Shown here: in pieces, positions 1-4,607 of the stretch
Layout: each line of letters starts with the position of its first letter
Numbering within the stretch: the first letter of the stretch is position 1
Source: Candidatus Puniceispirillum sp.
Lineage (GTDB): Bacteria > Pseudomonadota > Alphaproteobacteria > Puniceispirillales > Puniceispirillaceae
Direction of reading: 5' to 3'
Length of the DNA: 6,122 nt
NCBI GenBank assembly: GCA_018668795.1
Contig: JABJBD010000090.1
Coordinates: forward strand, 1-6,122
The notes under the pieces: generated by a model
Told to the model about the DNA's origin: nothing
Database searches by the model: none
The model's input: the letters and a program-made list of their open reading frames with translations, nothing else
Translations under genes and position numbers: made by a program

Positions 1-709
1 ACCAGGCGACATTGATATGATGATTGTTCGCGAAAATACTGAAGGTGAATATTCTTCGATTGGTGGCAAGATGTTCCCTAATACAGATCGTGAAATTGTC
101 ATGCAGGAAACTGTGATGAGTCGCCAAGGTGTTGACAGGATTTTGAAATATGCTTTTGAGCTTGCCATGGAACGTGGCAAGCATTTGACTTCGGCGACTA
201 AATCTAACGGTATTTCAATTACCATGCCTTATTGGGATGAGCGCGTGGCAGAAATGGCGAAAAATTACACCGATGTAAAAGTGGATAAATATCATATAGA
301 TATTTTAACCGCGCAGTTTGTTTTAAACCCAGACTGGTTTGACGTGGTTGTGGCCTCTAATCTCTTTGGCGACATCTTGTCTGATCTGGGGCCAGCTTGC
401 ACAGGAACCATAGGCATCGCACCCTCAGGCAATATCAATCCCGAAGGTGTCTTTCCATCGCTATTTGAACCTGTGCATGGTTCTGCGCCAGATATAGCTG
501 GGAAGGGAATTGCAAACCCTGTTGGCCAGATTTGGGCTGCGGCAATGATGCTTGACCATTTGGGTGTCAAGGAAGCAAGCCAGTCAATAGTCACGGCAAT
601 TGAACAAGTACTGTCAGACGCATCATTTAGGACAGCTGATCTTGGTGGTAGTGCAGACACGGTGACATGCGGCAAGGCGATTGCTGATGCGGTATTGGAG
701 ATGCCATAG
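1..709 (+). CDS. Tartrate dehydrogenase / D-malate dehydrogenase (decarboxylating), 5'-truncated by window edge
   Basis: The reading frame is open from base 2, so the gene starts before the window; 235 codons and a TAG stop are visible. The family is about 355-360 residues, so roughly 120 N-terminal residues are missing. It is a soluble beta-decarboxylating dehydrogenase (isocitrate/isopropylmalate dehydrogenase superfamily) that oxidises tartrate or D-malate with NAD+ and a divalent metal; D-malate gives pyruvate and CO2. Visible landmarks, counted from base 2, are VRENTEGEYSS with substrate Arg10 and catalytic Tyr17, SATKSNG with catalytic Lys67, metal-binding Asp100 (HIDIL), Asp124 and Asp128 (GDILSDLG), and the cofactor loop EPVHGSAPDIAGKGIANP around 156-173, typical of NAD+-using members. 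By remembered similarity it is closer to TtuC-type tartrate dehydrogenase than to E. coli DmlA, but substrate choice cannot be read from the sequence, so no symbol is given. It ends directly against the next gene, implying one transcript. Confidence 0.93.
   Translation, partial: PGDIDMMIVRENTEGEYSSIGGKMFPNTDREIVMQETVMSRQGVDRILKYAFELAMERGKHLTSATKSNGISITMPYWDERVAEMAKNYTDVKVDKYHIDILTAQFVLNPDWFDVVVASNLFGDILSDLGPACTGTIGIAPSGNINPEGVFPSLFEPVHGSAPDIAGKGIANPVGQIWAAAMMLDHLGVKEASQSIVTAIEQVLSDASFRTADLGGSADTVTCGKAIADAVLEMP
697..700 (+). promoter_or_regulatory. Ribosome binding site (GGAG) of the hydrolase gene
   Basis: GGAG lies 9 nt before the ATG at 710, inside the last codons of the upstream dehydrogenase gene. 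It supports that start codon and translation of the hydrolase from a shared message, probably coupled to termination of the upstream gene. Confidence 0.65.
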
Positions 710-1603
710 ATGAAAGCGTCCAAGTTTTTGCACGGTTTCACAGTTGAAAAAATAACTTTGCCTGATGTCGAGATTAATTATACCAGTGCTGGCAATGGTC
801 CCCCGATTTTATTGCTTCATGGGCATCCACAAACACATATCGTATGGCGGAAAGTTGCGCCCCTGCTTGTTAATGCTGGCTATCGTGTCATTGCACCTGA
901 TTTGCGCGGCTACGGGGACAGTGGAAAACCAGAAAGTGATATTAATCACTATCCTTACTCAAAACGGGTGATGGCGCAGGATCTAATTGCCTTGATGGCA
1001 AAACTTGACCATGAACATTTTTCTGTTGTTGGACATGATCGTGGCGGGCGCGTGGCGCACAGGATGGCTCTTGATTTTCCAAATGCAGTTGAACGATTAG
1101 CTGTACTTGATATTGCCCCAACAGATATGATGTATGCGCAAACAAACAAAGAGTTTGCCACACGATATTTCTGGTGGTTCTTTTTAATTCAGCCTTATGA
1201 TTTCCCTGAAAGAATGATCGCTAGTGATCCCGAGTATTTTTTGCGTCGCCATATAGCTGGTCAGGTTAAAATTGAAGGGGCGGTGAGCAATGAAGCTATA
1301 TCAGAATATCTGCGCACCTATAATAATCCAAAAACCATTCATGCAATTTGTGAGGATTATCGTGCTTCAGCCGGCATTGATTTAGAACATGACAAATTAG
1401 ATCAAGGGCGTCTTATTGAAGCCCCCTTGTTGGCCATTTGGGGTACAATGAGTGTTGTCGGTGATTTGTATGATGTTGAAGCGGCATGGCAGGAAAAGGC
1501 AAAAAATGTAACAGGTTTTGCGCTACCGTGTGGCCACGCCATTCCTGAGGAAGCCCCAGATGAATTAGCATTCAAGCTTTTGGCATTTTTTGCTGATAAA
1601 TGA
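710..1603 (+). CDS. Alpha/beta hydrolase, haloacetate (fluoroacetate) dehalogenase-like
   Basis: 297 residues, the usual length for haloacetate dehalogenases (EC 3.8.1.3 family), with no signal peptide, so cytoplasmic. Family members displace halide from a 2-haloacid by attack of an Asp nucleophile, followed by water hydrolysis. The sequence shows the oxyanion-hole HGHPQTH (37-43), the nucleophile elbow GHDRGGR (108-114) with Asp110 and carboxylate-binding Arg111 and Arg114, the acid Asp134 (VLDIAPT), Tyr217 (CEDYRAS) and general-base His276 (CGHAIPEE). These line up almost number for number with the Rhodopseudomonas enzyme RPA1163 as I remember it. The odd point is the halide pocket: the His155-Trp156 pair of fluoroacetate dehalogenases is Trp155-Trp156 here, so C-F cleavage is doubtful and the natural substrate may be another haloacid, ester or epoxide. 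The start at 710 abuts the upstream TAG and has a GGAG site 9 nt before it, making an operon with the tartrate/D-malate dehydrogenase. Confidence 0.88.
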   Translation: MKASKFLHGFTVEKITLPDVEINYTSAGNGPPILLLHGHPQTHIVWRKVAPLLVNAGYRVIAPDLRGYGDSGKPESDINHYPYSKRVMAQDLIALMAKLDHEHFSVVGHDRGGRVAHRMALDFPNAVERLAVLDIAPTDMMYAQTNKEFATRYFWWFFLIQPYDFPERMIASDPEYFLRRHIAGQVKIEGAVSNEAISEYLRTYNNPKTIHAICEDYRASAGIDLEHDKLDQGRLIEAPLLAIWGTMSVVGDLYDVEAAWQEKAKNVTGFALPCGHAIPEEAPDELAFKLLAFFADK

Positions 1604-1758
1604 GTGTTTATAGTTAGGCGTGAGTGTCCAGATTTGCAGATATTCTTTATCCGCAGCGCAGTTAATTAAATATGTTACCTGATGGCATGCCGGACACCAT
1701 ATAATCAGAGACTAACGGCCATAAATGAAGCAATTTATTAGATAAAGATAAGGGGGTC
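1604..1758. other. Intergenic gap between hydrolase and tRNA-Ser
   Basis: 155 AT-rich bases between the hydrolase stop and the 3' end of the minus-strand tRNA gene. No convincing gene or rho-independent terminator is seen for either convergent transcript. Small symmetric elements are present: TTAATTAA at 1662-1669, GGCATGCC at 1684-1691, and a weak all-A/T stem ATAAAT/ATTTAT (1721-1726 with 1733-1738, 6-nt loop). Confidence 0.6.
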
Positions 1759-1848
1759 TGGCGGAGGGACGGGGATTCGAACCCCGGTGAAGTGTTACCC
1801 TCAACACGCTTTCCAAGCGTGCGCCTTAAGCCACTCGGCCACCCCTCC
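1759..1848 (-). tRNA. tRNA-Ser (anticodon GGA), CCA encoded
   Basis: The minus strand folds into a 90-nt class II tRNA. The 5' acceptor strand GGAGGGG (1848-1842) pairs with TCCCTCC (1769-1763), with one G-U pair. The anticodon stem CACGC/GCGTG (1821-1817 with 1809-1805) closes the loop TTGGAAA with anticodon GGA at 1814-1812. A long variable arm with its own stem follows, as expected for serine. The T arm is CGGGG-TTCGAAT-CCCCG, the discriminator base is G, and the 3' CCA is encoded at 1761-1759. It reads UCC and UCU serine codons. It points towards the hydrolase gene and is convergent with it. Confidence 0.97.
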
Positions 1849-1885
1849 GCATGTGCGGCAAATTAACAGGCTCACCCCCGCATGT
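1841..1885. repeat. Imperfect direct repeat spanning the tRNA 5' border
   Basis: ACCCCTCCGCATGT at 1841-1854, which covers the tRNA 5' end and six flanking bases, recurs as ACCCCCGCATGT at 1874-1885, identical except for a 2-base gap. The core CCGCATGT is exact in both copies, 31 bp apart. The first copy also begins a small inverted repeat CCGCA-TG-TGCGG (1847-1858). The match is short and may be chance or a local duplication. Confidence 0.4.
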
Positions 1886-1888
1886 AAA
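1861..1888 (-). promoter_or_regulatory. Possible promoter of tRNA-Ser
   Basis: On the minus strand TTTACA (1888-1883) is followed after 16 nt by TTAATT (1866-1861), 12 nt upstream of the mature tRNA 5' end. This would give a short 5' leader for RNase P removal. The -10 match is weak (GTTAAT one base upstream fits about as well), so this is a positional inference. Confidence 0.3.
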
Positions 1889-2053
1889 CAAGCCGTGCTT
1901 CTGAAAAGTGACTCTATAAGGCAAAATTTGGTTTATTGAGTGGTCAGTCTGGCTGTCATCACCTTAAGTGCCCACTACATTATAGGACGAAAACACCACA
2001 TGATCTGCAAAGCGGCAACCCGACATTGGATGAAACCGCGTAAATCCATGTTT
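1889..2053. other. Non-coding stretch upstream of the small membrane protein gene
   Basis: Nothing recognisable is seen here. A 64-codon frame opens with GTG at 1940 and ends at 2134, but it lacks a ribosome binding site, has no familiar motif or domain, and runs through the promoter candidate at 2054-2082, so it is not called. With the flanking elements, the gap from the tRNA 5' end to the next gene is about 290 bases. Confidence 0.5.
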
Positions 2054-2082
2054 TTGATATATTTCAAGGCTCAATTTATATT
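2054..2082 (+). promoter_or_regulatory. Sigma-70-like promoter for the small membrane protein gene
   Basis: TTGATA (2054-2059) and TATATT (2077-2082) are separated by exactly 17 bases; each hexamer matches 5 of 6 consensus positions. A transcript would start near 2089, leaving a leader of about 50 nt before the ATG at 2139. The -35 lies in a 14-bp imperfect palindrome (2054-2067, TTGA...TCAA, 12 of 14 symmetric) that could bind a regulator, though in AT-rich DNA this may be chance. Confidence 0.5.
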
Positions 2083-2138
2083 CAGCCATTCGGCATTTTG
2101 CGCTTGTGACTGGCTCTTGCAATCGTCAATATGAACTG

Positions 2139-2510
2139 ATGATAGGAATCTTTTTTAAAACCATTGCGGCTTTGTTCGCGCTTTTGGCGCTATATGTTAT
2201 CTGGCTGGATGTAACCGCCACCAGTAGCCCCAGCATCGTGCTGGGACAGTTCTGGTTTGAGCATCACAGCGCTTCATTACAGGTCGGCGAAGCGATTATC
2301 AGCCGCTATATAGATCCATGCGGCCTGATCGTTGCATTTAATTGCGAACCGTTTCTCTGGCATCCCCTAATTGCCAGTCTGCTTGGCTGGCCAGCGGCGT
2401 TGATTTTTATTATCTGCGCCCTGTTTTTTGGGGGACTTTCGCGTCTTCGTCGCAAGGGATCTTCACAACGCGTTTCAAAACGCGCCTTGCATCGTAACGG
2501 GGCATCGTAA
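2139..2510 (+). CDS. Small two-helix membrane protein of unknown function
   Basis: 123 residues from the ATG at 2139. I do not recognise a named family, although small membrane proteins of similar layout occur in alphaproteobacteria. A first hydrophobic helix covers about 5-23 (FFKTIAALFALLALYVIWL), a middle region 24-76 is polar and aromatic-rich with two cysteines (C61, C69), and a second helix covers about 77-100. The tail 101-123 is basic (SRLRRK...) and presumably cytoplasmic, so the loop would be periplasmic and both ends inside. The start is uncertain: there is no clear Shine-Dalgarno sequence, and an in-frame GTG at 2106 would add 11 residues. ATG 2139 is preferred because it puts the helix at the N-terminus. 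A good promoter lies just upstream. The last four or so codons and the stop come from a 13-bp tandem repeat, so the C-terminus may vary between strains. It converges with lepA, 45 bp away. Confidence 0.65.
   Translation: MIGIFFKTIAALFALLALYVIWLDVTATSSPSIVLGQFWFEHHSASLQVGEAIISRYIDPCGLIVAFNCEPFLWHPLIASLLGWPAALIFIICALFFGGLSRLRRKGSSQRVSKRALHRNGAS
2469..2484. repeat. Small perfect inverted repeat within the 3' end of the membrane protein gene
   Basis: CGCGTT and AACGCG form a 6-bp stem with a TCAA loop. It sits inside the coding region just before the tandem repeat. No T tract follows on either strand, so it is not an obvious terminator, though it might pause or stabilise the 3' end of the message. 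Confidence 0.4.
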
Positions 2511-2528
2511 CGGTACATCGTAACGGGG
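2490..2528. repeat. Three-copy 13-bp tandem repeat overlapping a stop codon
   Basis: CATCGTAACGGGG at 2490-2502, CATCGTAACGGTA at 2503-2515 and CATCGTAACGGGG at 2516-2528 are head-to-tail. The outer copies are identical and the middle differs only in the last two bases. Since 13 is not a multiple of 3, each copy is read in a different frame: copy 1 encodes HRNG and copy 2 gives A-S-stop (TAA 2508-2510). Copy-number change would therefore alter the C-terminus of the membrane protein only if copy 1 were affected. Confidence 0.93.
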
Positions 2529-2555
2529 CGACCTAGTTATGCCACCTATCCAAAA

Positions 2556-4358
2556 TTAGTTATCACCCATTTTCAAAGCTTCAAAAAAGGCCGTTTGCGG
2601 AATATCGACTTTGCCGAACTGCCGCATCTTCTTTTTGCCCTCTTTCTGCTTTTCCAACAGCTTTTTCTTACGCGTAATGTCGCCACCATAGCATTTGGCG
2701 GTAACATCTTTTCGGAGCGCCGCAATCGTTTCGCGGGCAATAACCTTGCCGCCAATCGCCGCTTGCAGTGCCACCTTGAACATCTGTCGTGGCACTAGGT
2801 CTTTCAGCCGAATACAGATGGCTCGGCCTTTGCCCTCAGCCTGATCGCGATGCACAATCATCGACAATGCGTCAACTGGATCACCATTGACAAGAATTGA
2901 CACTTTCACCAGTTCGCCCGGACGATATGAATCGATCGCATAATCAAAGCTGGCATAACCTTTGGTAATAGATTTCAGCCTGTCATAAAAATCAAAAACA
3001 ACCTCGTTCAAGGGTAGCCGATAAACCGCCATCGCGCGGTTGCCCGCATAGGTCAAATCAATCTGTTCGCCGCGACGCTCGGTACATAATGTCAGAACTG
3101 ACCCCAGGAATTCATCCGGTGTCATGATTGTGGCCTTGATCCAGGGCTCTTCAATCTCATTAATCCTAGTTACCTCGGGCATATCCGCCGGATTGTGCAG
3201 ATCAAAGCGCTTTCCGTCGGTCAAATGCATCTGATAAACCACCGAAGGTGCGGTGGAAATCAGATCAAGGTTGAATTCACGCGTCAAACGGTCGCGGATC
3301 ACCTCCATATGCAACAGACCCAAAAACCCACAGCGGAATCCAAAACCAAGCGCGGCAGATGTTTCCGCCTCAAATGAAAAAGACGCATCATTCAAGGACA
3401 GTTTTTCCAGCGCCTCGCGCAGGCCTGTAAAATCATTCGTATCAACCGGAAACAGGCCACAGAACACAACAGGCACCGATGGGGCAAAGCCTGGCAAGGC
3501 CTCTTCGCACAATCGGCGTTCATCAGTAATTGTATCACCAACCTTGGCGTCCGAAACGGTTTTTACACCTGCATTGATAAAACCAATCTCGCCAGGCCCA
3601 AGCTCGTCAACCGATGTCGGTTTTGGCAAAAAGGTACCGACGCGTTCAATCACATGCGTTGCGCCTGATGCCATCATGCGGATTTTCATACCCTTTTTCA
3701 TAACGCCATCATGCACCCGCACCAATGTCATCACGCCCAGATAGGCATCGTACCAGCTATCCACCAGCAATGCCTTTAGCGGTGCCGTACGATCACCTTT
3801 TGGTGCTGGCAAAGACGTGACCAAAGCTTCGAGAATTTCGTTAATGCCTTCACCGGTCTTGGCACTGGCCGCGATCGCGTCGTCAGATGGCAGGCCAATC
3901 ACCTCTTCGATCTGTGCTTTCACACGATCAGGTTCGGCCGCCGGCAAATCGATCTTGTTCAACACTGGCACAATCTCATGATCAGCCTCGATAGCCTGAT
4001 ATACATTGGCCAACGTCTGGGCTTCAACACCTTGGCTAGCATCAACCACCAGAAGCGAGCCTTCACAAGCCGAAAGCGAACGTGAAACTTCATAACCAAA
4101 ATCGACATGACCTGGCGTATCCATCAAATTAAGCACATAATCCTTGCCATCTTTGGCGTGGTAATTCAGCCGAACGGTCTGCGCCTTGATGGTGATGCCT
4201 CGTTCACGCTCGATATCCATATTATCAAGCACCTGATCTTTCATCTCGCGCTCGCTCAGCCCGCCACAGGTTTGAATCAAACGGTCGGCAATGGTTGATT
4301 TACCATGGTCGATATGTGCGATGATCGAAAAGTTACGGATCTGATCTAAATCTGTCAT
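2556..4358 (-). CDS. lepA: Elongation factor 4 (LepA), ribosome back-translocase GTPase
   Basis: A complete 600-residue protein, the normal LepA length. LepA is a translational GTPase that binds the 70S ribosome; back-translocation and a role in initiation or small-subunit assembly have been proposed for it. The G domain shows G1 AHIDHGKS (14-21), G2 RGIT (53-56), G3 DTPGH (80-84) with catalytic His84, G4 NKID (134-137) and G5 SAKTG (165-169). EF-G-like domains follow (GFGFRCGFLGLLHMEV, ERRGEQ). The LepA-specific basic C-terminal domain is intact around 557-582, with YGGDITRKKKLLEKQKEGKK. No frameshift or missing motif is seen. The ATG at 4358 gives the conserved start MTDLDQIRNFSIIAHIDHGK; the upstream ribosome binding site is weak (AAGTGA). 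In many bacteria lepA sits next to lepB, but here it is divergent from leuA and convergent with a small membrane protein gene. I found no good promoter hexamers for it. Confidence 0.98.
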   Translation of the reverse strand: MTDLDQIRNFSIIAHIDHGKSTIADRLIQTCGGLSEREMKDQVLDNMDIERERGITIKAQTVRLNYHAKDGKDYVLNLMDTPGHVDFGYEVSRSLSACEGSLLVVDASQGVEAQTLANVYQAIEADHEIVPVLNKIDLPAAEPDRVKAQIEEVIGLPSDDAIAASAKTGEGINEILEALVTSLPAPKGDRTAPLKALLVDSWYDAYLGVMTLVRVHDGVMKKGMKIRMMASGATHVIERVGTFLPKPTSVDELGPGEIGFINAGVKTVSDAKVGDTITDERRLCEEALPGFAPSVPVVFCGLFPVDTNDFTGLREALEKLSLNDASFSFEAETSAALGFGFRCGFLGLLHMEVIRDRLTREFNLDLISTAPSVVYQMHLTDGKRFDLHNPADMPEVTRINEIEEPWIKATIMTPDEFLGSVLTLCTERRGEQIDLTYAGNRAMAVYRLPLNEVVFDFYDRLKSITKGYASFDYAIDSYRPGELVKVSILVNGDPVDALSMIVHRDQAEGKGRAICIRLKDLVPRQMFKVALQAAIGGKVIARETIAALRKDVTAKCYGGDITRKKKLLEKQKEGKKKMRQFGKVDIPQTAFFEALKMGDN

Positions 4359-4494
4359 ATGTCACTTGCCCGCGGGGCGCTGATTATTTGTTTACAGGAC
4401 TGCTATACACCACTTTTATCATCAATACCGCCCAAATATGACCGGTTTTTTCAATCTGTGACGATATGGCCAAAATCATCATAAAATATGTCTG

Positions 4495-4523
4495 TTGTGG
4501 CCTTTACACTGGTTATATATTAA
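4495..4523 (+). promoter_or_regulatory. Possible leuA promoter
   Basis: TTGTGG (4495-4500) is followed by TATATT (4516-4521, 15-bp spacer, 5 of 6 matches) or the overlapping TATTAA (4518-4523, 17-bp spacer). This would give a leader of about 80 nt before leuA. The fit is moderate and other placements in this AT-rich gap are possible. Confidence 0.3.
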
Positions 4524-4595
4524 CGTGGCAAACATATTGTAATTCATAAAAGCGATTTATTTCGTTAAAATGAAGCGATAAAACTATTTCTGGAT

Positions 4596-4600
4596 AAGGA
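4596..4600 (+). promoter_or_regulatory. Ribosome binding site of leuA
   Basis: AAGGA ends 7 nt before the ATG at 4608, the clearest Shine-Dalgarno sequence in the window. It selects this start over the in-frame ATG at 4617. Confidence 0.75.
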
Positions 4601-4607
4601 ACGCACA

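Larger units (their letters stand above)
4359..4607. other. Divergent lepA-leuA intergenic region
   Basis: 249 AT-rich bases that must hold the promoters of both lepA (minus) and leuA (+). I looked for a leucine attenuator: no short frame with a run of Leu codons and no terminator-antiterminator pair is visible. A 7-codon frame at 4438-4461 has one Leu and a 27-codon frame at 4466-4549 has two, both without ribosome binding sites. No T-box or other known riboswitch was recognised. Confidence 0.6.

Noticed and set aside
292..741. 149-codon minus-strand frame opposite the dehydrogenase
   Set aside because: It is a shadow of a gene with clear family motifs, and its translation has no recognisable domain.
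1940..2134. 64-codon frame with GTG start upstream of the small membrane protein
   Set aside because: No ribosome binding site, no recognisable motif, and it overlaps both the promoter candidate and a possible GTG start of the next gene.
2469..2484. Hairpin considered as a terminator for the small membrane protein gene or lepA
   Set aside because: It lies inside the coding region, is only 6 bp, and has no T tract on either strand.
3253..3744. 163-codon + strand frame opposite lepA
   Set aside because: It is antisense to highly conserved lepA; the composition (Ser, Arg and Pro rich) is typical of a shadow frame.
4441..4451. ACCGGT palindrome followed by a T run, considered as a terminator
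   Set aside because: The palindrome has no room for a loop and no gene ends nearby on the + strand.
4438..4549. Possible leucine leader peptides before leuA (7 and 27 codons)
   Set aside because: They have one and two Leu codons respectively, no ribosome binding site, no following terminator or antiterminator fold, and they lie partly upstream of or across the promoter candidate.
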